DNA from: Amycolatopsis tucumanensis
Lineage (GTDB): Bacteria; Actinomycetota; Actinomycetes; Mycobacteriales; Pseudonocardiaceae
Assembly (NCBI RefSeq): GCF_021654135.1
Contig: NZ_JAKGSD010000047.1
Location: 1 to 64,000 of the forward strand
Direction: 5' to 3'
Length of the DNA: 64,000 bases
Part shown: positions 51,675 through 60,964 of the stretch, one piece after another
How the letters are laid out: each line of letters starts with the position of its first letter
How positions within the stretch are numbered: the first letter of the stretch is position 1
Notes under the pieces: model-generated
Told to the model about the DNA's origin: nothing
The model's database searches: none
Seen by the model: only the letters and a program-made list of their open reading frames with translations
Made by a program: the position numbers and the translations under genes

Positions 51675-52826
51675 ATGACGAACGAGATCCAGCCCTACCG
51701 CGTCGAGATCCCCAAGGCCGACCTCAACGACCTGCACGAGCGCCTGCACCGCACCCGATGGGCCCCCGAACTGCCCGGCACCGGATGGGAGCGCGGCGTG
51801 CCGACCGGCTACCTGCGGGAGCTCGCCACCTACTGGGCCGACGCCTTCGACTGGTACGCCCAAGAGGCGGCGCTCAACGCCTACCCGCAGTTCACCACCA
51901 CCGTGGACGGCGCGCAGGTGCACTTCCTGCACATGCGCTCCCCCGAGGCCGGCGCCACCCCGCTCCTGCTGCTGCACGGCTGGCCCGGCTCGGTCGTGGA
52001 GTTCCTCGACCTCATCGGCCCGCTCACCGACCCCCTGGCCCACGGCGGCGAGGCCGCCGACGCCTTCCACCTGGTGATCCCATCGCTGCCGGGATACGGC
52101 TTCTCCGGCCCGCTGCCCGCCACCGGCTGGACCGACGGCCGCACCGCCGCGGCGCTGGCGGAGCTGATGTCCCGGCTCGGCTACGACCGGTACGGCGTGC
52201 AGGGAGGCGACGTCAGCGCGTTCATCGCTCCGCTCGTGGGACGCGCCGCGGCGGACAACGTCATCGGCGTGCACGTCAACGGCCTGCTCACGTTCCCCGG
52301 CGGCGATCCGGCGATCATGGGCTCGCTGAGCGAGACCGAGCGCGGGCGGCTGGCCGGGATGAAGGAGTGGCAGGAGAAGCTGGGCGCGTACATGCAACTG
52401 CAGGGCACGCGCCCGCAGACGATCGCGGCGGCGCTGCACGACTCCCCCGCCGGACAGCTCGCCTGGATCGTGGAGAAGTTCAAGGACTGGACGGACCCGG
52501 CAGCCGAGCTCCCCGAGGACGCGGTGGACCGTGACCGGATCCTCACCAACGTGAGCATCTACTGGTTCACCGGCACCGCGGGCTCGGCGGCGCACACCTA
52601 CTACGAGCGTTTCAACGACTTCACCATGTGGGCGCCGAAGGAGCGCGGGACGGTGCCGACCGCCGTCGCGGTGTTCCCCACCGACTTCTCGGTCCGCCCC
52701 CTGGCCGACCAGGCGCACAACGTGGTGCGCTGGTCGGAGTTGGAGCGCGGCGGCCACTTCGCGGCTCTGGAGACGCCCGACCTGATGATCTCCGACCTCC
52801 GGGAGTTCTTCCGGAGCCTGGCCTGA
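51675..52826 (+). CDS. Epoxide hydrolase (alpha/beta fold with EHN domain)
   Basis: A 383-residue epoxide hydrolase. The N-terminal EHN domain (DLNDLHERLHRTRWAPELPG) precedes the alpha/beta core with oxyanion segment HGWPGS (101-106), nucleophile D179 (GVQGGDVSAF) and C-terminal catalytic His (GGHFAALE, about 361). It opens epoxides to diols through an ester intermediate. Regulated probably by the divergent WYL protein. The ATG lacks a strong ribosome site. Confidence 0.92.
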   Translation: MTNEIQPYRVEIPKADLNDLHERLHRTRWAPELPGTGWERGVPTGYLRELATYWADAFDWYAQEAALNAYPQFTTTVDGAQVHFLHMRSPEAGATPLLLLHGWPGSVVEFLDLIGPLTDPLAHGGEAADAFHLVIPSLPGYGFSGPLPATGWTDGRTAAALAELMSRLGYDRYGVQGGDVSAFIAPLVGRAAADNVIGVHVNGLLTFPGGDPAIMGSLSETERGRLAGMKEWQEKLGAYMQLQGTRPQTIAAALHDSPAGQLAWIVEKFKDWTDPAAELPEDAVDRDRILTNVSIYWFTGTAGSAAHTYYERFNDFTMWAPKERGTVPTAVAVFPTDFSVRPLADQAHNVVRWSELERGGHFAALETPDLMISDLREFFRSLA

Positions 52827-53163
52827 CCGGACGGCAGAGGTCCGCGCCGTGCACCCCGCGCGGCGGCCGGCCTGCCTCGTGAAGCGGAACGACTCACCAG
52901 TATCACGATGAGGTGCGCGGCCCCGGCAGAGCACGTCGGCGGCCGCGCACCGCGCGATTCAGCTTCAGCCGTCGGACCGCGCCACCGGCGGCGATGCTCA
53001 CTTCACGGCGCGTTCCACTTCCTTCAGCTCGCCCTCGACACCGGACGCTCCACTTCGGACTCGCTGGCCGAGCTGGAGCGGATGGCCGCCTTCGCCGCCG
53101 TCCACGACATCGAGCTCGCCACCTACGTCATCTTCGCCCGGGGCGGCTCCAACGGGCCCGCGC
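52827..53163. other. Intergenic region with a possible coding remnant
   Basis: About 337 bases. The last 130 give an open plus-strand frame reading STSDSLAELERMAAFAAVHD then IELATYVIFARGGSNGPARD that has coding character but no family I recognise and no start signal. The first 150 bases show nothing. Confidence 0.35.
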
Positions 53164-54093
53164 GTGACGGATGTCGTCGTCGCCGGAGCCGGACTGGCTT
53201 GGCTGTCCGCCGCGATCGCCGCGCGTGAGGTCGGTGCGCGGGTCGTGCTGCTGGAGAAGGGCGGCCGCGAGGACGTCGGCGGGAACGCCGCTTTCTCCGG
53301 AGGACTGTTCCTGTTCCGCTACGACGGCCCGGAGGACCTCATGTCCATCACGAAGGACGTCGAATCCGGGCTGCAACACGATCGGATCGAGGCCCCGCCC
53401 TACACCGCCGAGGCCTACACCGCCGAACTCATGGCGATGAGCGGCGGCCGCGCCGACCCGGCGCTGGTCGGCACCCTCGCACAGCGGTCCTTGGACACGG
53501 TGCGCTGGCTGGCCGCCCGGGGCGTGCGGTTCGTGTTCAACCGGACGCTCGGCGCGCAGGTGCGCGACGGTGTGCTGCACGTGCCACCCGGGCAGGTCCT
53601 GACCTGCGCAGGTGCGGGGATGTCACGTGGTTTCGCCGTGATCGAGCCGCTGCTGCGGCACGCCGAGCGCATCGGCGTCGAGATCCGCTGGTCCACGCCG
53701 CTCGCCGGCCTCGTCCGGGATGGCGGCCGGGTGACGGGCGCGGTGACCGGCGCGGGTGTGGTGCCCGGTGCCGTGGTGGTCGCCACCGGCGGGTTCCAGG
53801 CCTCCCCGCAGCTCCGCCTTCGCCACCTGGCGCCGGACTGGGCGAGCGCGCGGCTGCGCGGCACCCGCCTGGCCACCGGGGACGGCATCACCGCCGCGAT
53901 CCAGGCGGGTGCGACGCCGGCGGGTGACTGGTCGCGGTGCCATTCGGCCGCGGTCGACCTGTCGATGCCCTCGCCCGGCAGCAGTGCCGCGCCGCCACCG
54001 TTCCCGCTGCACGCGTTCTGGCTCGGCGTGCTCGTCAACACCGGCGGTGAACGGTTCGGAGGAAGGAGCGTTCGTCATTCCACCGGGACGTAG
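53164..54093 (+). pseudogene. Truncated FAD-binding dehydrogenase (fumarate reductase/tricarballylate dehydrogenase-like)
   Basis: The 309-codon frame from GTG 53164 begins with an FAD motif (DVVVAGAGLAWLSAAIAARE; the third motif Gly of GxGxxG is Trp-Leu shifted), then GGNAAFSGGLFLFR and VVVATGGFQASPQLRLRHLA, typical of fumarate-reductase-like flavoproteins. Homology ends at LVNTGGERF near 54060, where relatives continue for another 150-200 residues with catalytic residues. The last dozen codons are unrelated and run into the convergent gene at 54075. Probably non-functional. Confidence 0.75.
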
Positions 54094-54554
54094 TCACCGC
54101 CCGTCCGAGCGGCGGCGAGATCGGCGCACGTGGACACGCTGGCCAGGAAACGACCTTGGACGACGCGAACACAGGAGCCGTTCGAAGGAAAGACGAGCAC
54201 GAACTTTGATCCGTCATTCCCGCGGAGAACGGCTTTAGCTCGCAGGTTGGCAAGAAACTCGATGATATCGCACTCGATCTCCTCCGCGAATTTGCGTTGA
54301 TCGTCCAGCGAGATGTCGTACAGGTCGGTGTCGATGTCGTAGGTGGCAGACCTGCCGGCAAGTGGATCCCGCGCCTCGAACGTCAATCCGAGCCAGCTTC
54401 GCGGCTCGACGACCACGGTGGCCTCCCACGTCGATCCCGCGAGCCGCCACTTCGAACCGCCCTCGGCCTCCTCGGTGACGACCACCGTCCACGTGGTGGC
54501 CACCTGAAGCTCGCGGAGGAAGTTGAGGAGCCGATCGCCCACTCCGAATGTCAC
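54075..54554 (-). CDS. Hypothetical protein of lower GC
   Basis: A 159-residue acidic, soluble protein. It contains RLLNFLRELQVATTWTVVVT, a beta-rich middle (EATVVVEPRSWLGLTFEARD) and KFAEEIECDIIEFLANLRAK. I do not recognise a family; the style resembles small immunity-type or DUF proteins of actinomycetes. GTG 54554 lacks a strong ribosome site. Codon use is AT-richer than the neighbours and its 3' end overlaps the truncated flavoprotein frame, consistent with arrival on the DNA that truncated that gene. Confidence 0.6.
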   Translation of the reverse strand: MTFGVGDRLLNFLRELQVATTWTVVVTEEAEGGSKWRLAGSTWEATVVVEPRSWLGLTFEARDPLAGRSATYDIDTDLYDISLDDQRKFAEEIECDIIEFLANLRAKAVLRGNDGSKFVLVFPSNGSCVRVVQGRFLASVSTCADLAAARTGGDYVPVE

Positions 54555-54894
54555 GTACGCGCCATTTCTTGTGATTGCTGTTGCGGGACTTCCGCCATTC
54601 TAGATGGACGTGGATCGGATTCACGGCCTTCCGGCTGAGGACGCGATCCTCTCGACCGACGCTGCCGCCCTGGCGCCTCACCTTGCCAACACCTGCACTG
54701 CTGCGCCGACGAACTTCATCGCGCCGATGGTCAAAGCGCCCGCTGCGTGCCGCGCTGCGGTACCCGGTCGCCATCTTCGGGCTGGTGGATGCGCGCGGCA
54801 GGACCGGCCTCGCGCGCGGTACGTCGCGGGCAGGCAGGGTCACACTCCTGGGCCGCGCCTGGCCGCGGCCCCGCGCCGGGGGCAGGATGGCGCC
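54555..54894. other. Region between the hypothetical gene and the LysR operon
   Basis: About 340 bases, AT-richer on the left and GC-rich on the right. No convincing gene, RNA or hairpin is visible; it must hold the promoter of the LysR-led operon. Confidence 0.4.
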
Positions 54895-55821
54895 GTGAGC
54901 GAGCCCTCCTTCACCCTCGTCCAGTTGCGGTACTTCGAGGCCGCCGCGCGGCACCTGAGCATGACGGCGGCCTCGCGGGAGTTGCTCGTTTCGCAGTCGG
55001 CCGTGTCGACCGCGATCGCGCAGCTGGAACGCGAACTCGGGGTCCAGCTGCTGCTGCGCCACCACGCCCGCGGGCTCAGCCTCACCACTGCTGGGCAGGC
55101 GTTCCACCAGCGCGTCCTGGACTTCCTCGCCCACGGCGCCGAGCTGGTCGAGACCGCCCGGCAGGCCGGGACCGAGCTGGTCGGGCCACTGACCGTCGGC
55201 TGCTTCACCACGCTCGCGCCGTTCCGGCTGCCCGGGTTGCTGGCCGAGTTCGAGGACCGCCACCCGCAGGTCCGCGTGCAGCTGCGGGAGGGCGAGCACT
55301 CGGCGCTCAAGGCGGCCCTGCGCAGCGGCGAATGCGAGGTGGCGCTGCTCTACGGCTACGACCTCGACGACGACATCGACCGCGTGGTCGTCGACACCGC
55401 GCCGCCGTACGTGCTCGTCTCCCCCGGGCACCGGCTCGCCACCCGCGGGAAGGTCGCGCTCGCCGACCTCGACGGCGAGCCGATGGTGCTGCTGGACCTG
55501 CCGCACAGCCGCGAGTACCTGCAGTCGGTGCTGCGCGGCGCCGGTGTCGAGCCGGAGATCCGCCACCGCACCACCGGCTACGAGACCGTGCGGGCGCTCG
55601 TCGCCCACGGGCACGGGTTCGCGCTGCTCAACCAGCGCCCGCCCGCCGAGTCGACGTACGCAGGCGAACGCGCGGTGCCGCTCGCCCTGACCGACGAGGT
55701 CGCCTCGCTGGAGATCGTCGTCGCCTGGATGCGCGGCGTGCGCCTGACCCGCCGCGCCCAGGAGTTCGTCAAGCTGTGCCGCGAGCTCTACGCATCAGGA
55801 AAACAGATGCAAAAGCGCTGA
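54895..55821 (+). CDS. LysR-family regulator at the head of the RidA operon
   Basis: A 308-residue LysR protein: HTH LRYFEAAARHLSMTAASREL, then LVSQSAVSTAIAQLERELGV, followed by an effector domain (LKAALRSGECEVALLYGYDL). GTG 54895 is chosen because it begins just before the domain. Unusually it is transcribed in the same direction as its neighbours, only 44 bases before the RidA gene, so it may be part of their operon. Confidence 0.9.
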   Translation: MSEPSFTLVQLRYFEAAARHLSMTAASRELLVSQSAVSTAIAQLERELGVQLLLRHHARGLSLTTAGQAFHQRVLDFLAHGAELVETARQAGTELVGPLTVGCFTTLAPFRLPGLLAEFEDRHPQVRVQLREGEHSALKAALRSGECEVALLYGYDLDDDIDRVVVDTAPPYVLVSPGHRLATRGKVALADLDGEPMVLLDLPHSREYLQSVLRGAGVEPEIRHRTTGYETVRALVAHGHGFALLNQRPPAESTYAGERAVPLALTDEVASLEIVVAWMRGVRLTRRAQEFVKLCRELYASGKQMQKR

Positions 55822-55865
55822 AACATCTGTTGGACAGAACCTCGGCCAAGCCGCACGCTGGGCCG

Positions 55866-56288
55866 ATGACCGTCCACCAGCGCATCCGGCCGTTCAACAC
55901 GCGCGACACCTACCCGGAACAGAACCTCGACAACGACCTGTGCCAGGCGGTCGTCGCCAACGGCACGGTCTACGTCCGCGGGCAGATCGGCCAGGACCTC
56001 GAGACCAGCGAGTCCGTCGGCATCGGGGACGCGGCCGCCCAGGCCGAGCGGGCGATGGCCAACATCGCCCTGCTCCTGGAGGAAGCCGGGAGCCGGATGG
56101 AACACCTGGTCAAGCTCACGATCTACCTGATCGACCCGCGCTACCGCGAGGCGGTCTACCGCGTGGTCGGGAAGTGGACGAAGGGCGTGCACCCGATCTC
56201 GACCGGTGTCGTCGTCTCGGCGCTGGCCCGCCCGGAATGGCTGTGCGAGATCGACGCCATCGCGGTCATCCCCGAGGAGGAGCGGTGA
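55866..56288 (+). CDS. RidA/YjgF-family protein
   Basis: A 140-residue RidA-family protein (YVRGQIGQDLETSESVGIGD, then ANIALLLEEAGSRMEHLVKL and IYLIDPRYREAVYRVVGKW). RidA proteins hydrolyse reactive enamine/imine intermediates; operon-linked members act in breakdown of nitrogen compounds. Its stop overlaps the DUF1028 GTG start (GTGA), indicating coupled translation. Confidence 0.92.
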   Translation: MTVHQRIRPFNTRDTYPEQNLDNDLCQAVVANGTVYVRGQIGQDLETSESVGIGDAAAQAERAMANIALLLEEAGSRMEHLVKLTIYLIDPRYREAVYRVVGKWTKGVHPISTGVVVSALARPEWLCEIDAIAVIPEEER

Positions 56289-56950
56289 CCTTCTCCCTCG
56301 TCGCCCGCGACGGCGGCCGCTTCGGCATCGTCGCCAGCTCGTCGAGCCCCGCGGTCGCGGCCCGCGTCGCGCACCTGCGCCCCGGCGTCGGCGCCGCGTC
56401 CTCGCAGAACGTCACCGACCCGCGGCTGGGCGCGAAGCTGCTCGACCGGCTGGCCGAACACGGCGACGCCGAGCGCGCGCTGTCCGAGGTGACCGGGTCC
56501 GCCGAGCACATCGCCTACCGCCAGCTGACCGTCCTCGGCCGCACCGGTCCCGGTTTCGCCTACAGCGGCGCGAAAACGCTCGGCACGCACGCCACCGCGA
56601 CCGCGGACGGCGCCGTCGCGGCCGGCAACATGCTCGCCGGCACCCACATCCCCCAGGTGATGCTCGACGCCTTCGCCGCCACCTCCGGCGAGCTGGAACA
56701 GCGGCTCGTCGCCGCGCTGCAGGCGGCCGTCGCCGCGGGCGGCGAGGAGGGCCCGGTGCGCTCGGCGGGACTCGTCGTCGTCGCCGACGTCGGCTGGCCG
56801 GTCACCGACCTGCGCGTGGACTGGGCCGAGAATCCCGTCGACGGCCTCGCCGACCTGCTGGCGGTGTGGCTGCCCCAGCGCGACGACTACGTCCGCCGCG
56901 GCCTCGACCCCGCCGCCGCGCCCTCCTACGGCGTTCCGGGGGACCTGTGA
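56285..56950 (+). CDS. DUF1028-family protein
   Basis: A 221-residue DUF1028 protein. The N-terminus FSLVARDGGRFGIVASSSSP, then GVGAASSQNVTDPRLGAKLL and AAGNMLAGTHIPQVMLDAF, is characteristic; the family is predicted to have an Ntn-hydrolase-like fold, suggesting amide-bond hydrolysis. It overlaps both neighbours by four bases. RidA, DUF1028 and an M20 amidohydrolase commonly occur together, pointing to an amide or ureido substrate (inference). Confidence 0.9.
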   Translation: MTFSLVARDGGRFGIVASSSSPAVAARVAHLRPGVGAASSQNVTDPRLGAKLLDRLAEHGDAERALSEVTGSAEHIAYRQLTVLGRTGPGFAYSGAKTLGTHATATADGAVAAGNMLAGTHIPQVMLDAFAATSGELEQRLVAALQAAVAAGGEEGPVRSAGLVVVADVGWPVTDLRVDWAENPVDGLADLLAVWLPQRDDYVRRGLDPAAAPSYGVPGDL

Positions 56951-58071
56951 AGACCGCCGCGCGGGAGACCGTCACCCGGCACGCCGACGACCTGGTGCGC
57001 CTGTCCGAGCGCCTGCACGCCGACCCCGAAACGGCGTGGGAGGAGCACCGGGCCGCCGCGATGGTGCCCGAGCTGCTCGACCGCGCCGGGTTCGACGTGA
57101 CCCCGCACTACCTCGGCCTGGACACGGCCTTCCACGCGCGCTTCGGCAGTGGCCCCACGCGCATCGCGCTGTGCGCGGAGTACGACGCGCTGCCCGGCCT
57201 CGGGCACGCGTGCGGCCACAACCTCATCGCCGCGAGCAGCGTCGGCGCCGCACTCGGACTGGCCGCGGTCGCCGACGACGCCGGCCTCACCGTCGAGGTC
57301 TACGGCACCCCCGCCGAGGAGGGCGGGGGCGGCAAGATCGAGATGCTCGACCGCGGCGCCTTCACCGGTGCCGACCTCGCGATGATGGTCCACCCCGCAC
57401 CGGTCGACGTGGCCGAGGCGCGCCCGTTCGCCGTCAGCCACTCGAAGATCACCTACACCGGCAAGTCCGCGCACGCCGCGGCCTACCCGGAGGCCGGGAT
57501 CAACGCCGCCGACGCGTTCACGGTCGCGCAGGTCGCGATCGGGCTGCTGCGCCAGCAGCTGCCGTCCTCGGCGCGGGTGCACGGCGTCGTCACGCACGCG
57601 GGCGACGCGCCGAACGCGATCCCCGAACACGCGACCGGCCGCTGGTACGTGCGGGCGGAGACGCTGGCGGAGCTGGCCGAACTCGAACCACGCGTGATGC
57701 GCGCGTTCGAAGCCGGGGCGCTGGCGACCGGCTGCGAGCTGAGCGTCGAACCGGAGAGCAAGCCCTACGCGGAGTTCCGCGCGGACGAGGCGGCGCTGGC
57801 CGACTACCGCGCGAACGCGGTGGCGCTGGGGCGCGAGTTCGCCCCACCGGGCACCGCGGCGCGGATGAACCGCGCCTCGACCGACATGGGCAACGTCTCC
57901 CAGGTCGTGCCGGCGATCCACCCCTACATCGGGATCGGGTCCCTGCCCGCGACCAACCACCAGCGCGAGTTCGCCGCGTTCTGCGTCGGCGAAACCGCCC
58001 GGCGGGCGCTCCTCGACGGCGCGGTCGCGCTCGCCTGGACCGGGATCGACCGCGCGGCGCGGCGCGCCTGA
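56947..58071 (+). CDS. M20-family amidohydrolase
   Basis: A 374-residue M20/aminoacylase-like metallo-amidohydrolase. The metal site is CAEYDALPGLGHACGHN, the general base is in YGTPAEEGGGGKIEML, and the dimerisation lid carries HSKITYTGKSAHAAAYPEAG; MNRASTDMGNVSQVVPAIHP supplies further ligands. It hydrolyses N-acyl or aromatic amides. GTG 56947 overlaps the DUF1028 stop. Confidence 0.93.
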   Translation: MKTAARETVTRHADDLVRLSERLHADPETAWEEHRAAAMVPELLDRAGFDVTPHYLGLDTAFHARFGSGPTRIALCAEYDALPGLGHACGHNLIAASSVGAALGLAAVADDAGLTVEVYGTPAEEGGGGKIEMLDRGAFTGADLAMMVHPAPVDVAEARPFAVSHSKITYTGKSAHAAAYPEAGINAADAFTVAQVAIGLLRQQLPSSARVHGVVTHAGDAPNAIPEHATGRWYVRAETLAELAELEPRVMRAFEAGALATGCELSVEPESKPYAEFRADEAALADYRANAVALGREFAPPGTAARMNRASTDMGNVSQVVPAIHPYIGIGSLPATNHQREFAAFCVGETARRALLDGAVALAWTGIDRAARRA

Positions 58072-58100
58072 CCCTCCACACCGGACCGAAACGGAGAACG

Positions 58101-59342
58101 ATGTCGAGACAAGAGGTGGACGTCCTCGTCGTGGGCGGCGGCCAGGCCGGCCTCGCGATGAGTGAGCACCTGAGCAACGCTGGGGTGCCGCACCTCGTCC
58201 TGGAGCGGGACCGGATCGCCGAGCGCTGGCGGTCGCAGCGGTGGGACTCGCTGGTCGCGAACGGGCCCGCGTGGCACGACCGCTTCCCCGGCATGGAGTT
58301 CGGCGACCTCGCACCCGATGACTTCGCGTCGAAGGACCAGATCGCGGACTACTTCGAAGCCTACGCGGAGAAGATCGCCGCGCCGGTCCGGACCGGCGTC
58401 GAGGTGACGTCGGTGCGGCGGCACCGGGGACGCCCCGGCTTCCGGGTGCGGACCTCGGACGGTGAGCTCGACGCGCGGTTCGTCGTCGCCGCGACCGGCC
58501 CGTTCCAGCGGCCGGTGATCCCGCCGATCGTCCCCGGCGACGCCGGGCCGCTGCAACTGCACTCCAGCTCCTACAAGAACCCCGCCCAGCTGCCCGAGGG
58601 CGGCGTGCTCGTGGTCGGCGCCGGGTCATCCGGGGTGCAGATCGCCGAGGAGCTGCGCCGCGCCGGGCGCGCGGTGCACCTGTCCGTCGGCCCGCACGAC
58701 CGGCCGCCGCGCCGGTACCGGGGACGCGACTTCTGCTGGTGGCTGGGAGTTCTGGGCAAGTGGGACGCCGAAACCCCGCCCCGCGGCGCCGAGCACGTCA
58801 CGATCGCCGTCAGCGGCGCGCGCGGCGGGCACACCGTCGACTTCCGCGCCCTCGCCGCGCTCGGCATCACCCTGACCGGGCGCACCGAGTCCTATCGCGA
58901 CGGAACCCTCCACTTCGCACCGGACCTCGGCGCCAACATCGCCGCGGGCGACGCGAACTACCTGTCGCTGCTCGACGAAGCGGACGCCTACATCGCCCGC
59001 AACGGCCTGGAACTGCCGGAGGAACCCGAGGCGCGCGAGCTGGGACCCGACCCGGCGTGCGTCACCGATCCCGTCCGCGAACTCGACCTCGCCACGGCCG
59101 GGATCACCTCGATCGTCTGGGCCACCGGGTTCGCGGTCGACTACAGCTGGCTGCAGGTCGACGCGTTCGACGAGCACGGCAAGCCGCGGCACCGGCGCGG
59201 GGTGTCCACCGAACCCGGCGTGTACTTCCTGGGCCTGCCGTGGCTCGCGCGGCGCGGGTCGAGCTTCATCTGGGGTGTCTGGCACGACGCGAAGTTCGTC
59301 GCCGACCACATCACGACCCAGCGCGACTACCTGCGGTACTGA
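58101..59342 (+). CDS. Flavin-containing monooxygenase (FMO/BVMO-like)
   Basis: A 413-residue flavoprotein with an FAD Rossmann motif (VLVVGGGQAGLAMSEHLSNA), an NADPH motif (VLVVGAGSSGVQIAEELRRA) and the FATGY-like WATGFAVDYSW. These are group B monooxygenase features, though the full BVMO fingerprint is not obvious. It may hydroxylate an N atom or insert oxygen next to a carbonyl of the operon's substrate. ATG 58101 has a GGAG site, 29 bases after the M20 gene. Confidence 0.9.
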   Translation: MSRQEVDVLVVGGGQAGLAMSEHLSNAGVPHLVLERDRIAERWRSQRWDSLVANGPAWHDRFPGMEFGDLAPDDFASKDQIADYFEAYAEKIAAPVRTGVEVTSVRRHRGRPGFRVRTSDGELDARFVVAATGPFQRPVIPPIVPGDAGPLQLHSSSYKNPAQLPEGGVLVVGAGSSGVQIAEELRRAGRAVHLSVGPHDRPPRRYRGRDFCWWLGVLGKWDAETPPRGAEHVTIAVSGARGGHTVDFRALAALGITLTGRTESYRDGTLHFAPDLGANIAAGDANYLSLLDEADAYIARNGLELPEEPEARELGPDPACVTDPVRELDLATAGITSIVWATGFAVDYSWLQVDAFDEHGKPRHRRGVSTEPGVYFLGLPWLARRGSSFIWGVWHDAKFVADHITTQRDYLRY

Positions 59343-59358
59343 GCCGCGCGTGAATTCC

Positions 59359-59389
59359 GTGTTGCCCGGGTGTAAGACCCGGGCAACAC
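59359..59389 (+). terminator. Perfect 13-bp hairpin after the flavin monooxygenase
   Basis: GTGTTGCCCGGGT (59359-59371) pairs exactly with ACCCGGGCAACAC (59377-59389) across the five-base loop GTAAG, 16 bases after the monooxygenase stop. It is a strong candidate terminator of the LysR-RidA-DUF1028-M20-FMO operon, leaving the transporter as a separate unit. Confidence 0.85.
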
Positions 59390-59506
59390 CCCAGCTCCGC
59401 CGCTCTGCATCGGTGTTTCCGATGCATTGTTTCGTCTCTTTCTTCTTGTTCGATGCTGTCGCCCGCTCCTAGCGTCATCGCGAGAGCAGGCCCGAGGAGG
59501 CACCCA

Positions 59507-60910
59507 ATGACCGCACCCGGCTCCCCCGCAGCCGACGAGATCACCGAGGCGATGGCCGATCCCGCGGCGCTGCGCCGCAGTGTCGCCGCCGGCGCCGTCG
59601 GGGTGTTCGTCCACTGGTTCGACTGGGCCACCTACGCCTACCTCGCCGGCACCATCGCGTCGGTGTTCTTCCCCGCGGAGAACGGCACCGCGGGCCTGCT
59701 CGCGGTGTTCGGCGTGTTCGCGGTGTCGTTCGGCATCCGCCCGGTCGGCGCGCTGGTGTTCGGCCCGCTCGGGGACCGGATCGGGCGCAAGCGGACGCTG
59801 TCGCTCGTCATCTTCCTGATGTCCGGCGCGACGCTGGTGATCGGCCTGCTGCCCGGCTACTCCACGATCGGGATCGCCGCACCGCTGCTGCTGGTGTTCC
59901 TGCGCCTGCTGCAGGGGTTCGCGGCGGGCGGGGAGTTCGGGAGCGCGGCGAGCTTCCTCGCCGAGCACGCGCCGCGCCGCCGCCGCGGGTTCGGCGTCAG
60001 CTGGCTGGAGGTCGGCTCGCTGCTCGGGTTCCTCGCCGGGTCGTTCGTGTTCCTCCTGCTGTCCGTGGGGTTGTCGGGCGAGCAGCTCACCTCGTGGGGC
60101 TGGCGCATCCCGTTCCTCATCGCCGCGCCGCTGGGCGTCGTCGGGTTCGTCATCCGCACCAAGATCGAGGACACGCCCGAGTACCGCGCGCTCGAGGCGA
60201 CCGACAACGTGCCGCGCAGCCCGGTGCGGGAGTTGTTCCGCCACAACCGCAAGCAGCTGCTGCAGGCCGCCGGGCTGATGACGATGATGCACGTGCCGTT
60301 CTACGCGGTGCTGACCTACCTGGTCACCTACGAGACCGACTACCTCGGCCACTCCGCGGGCAGTGCCGCGCTGCTGTCCACGGTGATCTCGCTGACCGGG
60401 CTCGTGCTGGTGCCCGCCTTCGGCAGGCTGTCCGACCGGGTGGGCCGCCGCCCGGTGCTCATCGGCGCCGGGATCGCGCTGTTCGTCCTGGCCACCCCGG
60501 CGTACCTGCTGATGCGCACCGGCCTGGCGGGCACGTGGGCCGCCGCGCTCGCGCTGGGCGTCATCCTCGCCGCGATCCTGGGCACCTACGCCGTGTGGTC
60601 GGCGGAGATCTTCCCGACCCGCACCCGCCAGAGCGGCCTGTCGATCGCCTACAACGTGACCGCCGCCCTGTTCGCCGGGACCGTCCCGTACGTGATGACC
60701 GTCCTGATCTCCGCCACCGGCTCGACACTGGTGCCCGGGCCCTACCTGATGGTGGCCGCGGTGATCGGGCTCGTGGCGGCGTTCTCCCTGCGCGAGACGG
60801 CGGGTACTCCCCTGCTGCGCGCCGAGGACCTCTCCGCAGCGCCAGTACCGGCCGGCGCGGCGACAGCAGTGGGCGGTCGTGGCGAGGGATCAGCGGGACC
60901 GGCGGCCTGA
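59507..60910 (+). CDS. MHS-family MFS transporter
   Basis: A 467-residue carrier of the metabolite:H+ symporter type: GVFVHWFDWATYAYLAGTIA in helix 1, RPVGALVFGPLGDRIGRKR in loop 2-3, and LRLLQGFAAGGEFGSAASFL. It likely imports the substrate of the preceding operon. ATG 59507 has a GAGGAGG site. A Pro/Ala/Gly-rich tail ends the protein. Confidence 0.93.
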   Translation: MTAPGSPAADEITEAMADPAALRRSVAAGAVGVFVHWFDWATYAYLAGTIASVFFPAENGTAGLLAVFGVFAVSFGIRPVGALVFGPLGDRIGRKRTLSLVIFLMSGATLVIGLLPGYSTIGIAAPLLLVFLRLLQGFAAGGEFGSAASFLAEHAPRRRRGFGVSWLEVGSLLGFLAGSFVFLLLSVGLSGEQLTSWGWRIPFLIAAPLGVVGFVIRTKIEDTPEYRALEATDNVPRSPVRELFRHNRKQLLQAAGLMTMMHVPFYAVLTYLVTYETDYLGHSAGSAALLSTVISLTGLVLVPAFGRLSDRVGRRPVLIGAGIALFVLATPAYLLMRTGLAGTWAAALALGVILAAILGTYAVWSAEIFPTRTRQSGLSIAYNVTAALFAGTVPYVMTVLISATGSTLVPGPYLMVAAVIGLVAAFSLRETAGTPLLRAEDLSAAPVPAGAATAVGGRGEGSAGPAA

Positions 60911-60964
60911 GCCCGCGCCCCAGCCGAGGCCCACCGGAGTCACCGCGACCAACCTCTGCCCGGT

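Noticed and set aside
54555..54894. A possible DUF397-like peptide on the minus strand (reading EWRKSRNSNHKK)
   Set aside because: Only a dozen residues match, there is no conserved C-terminal half, and no start signal is present.
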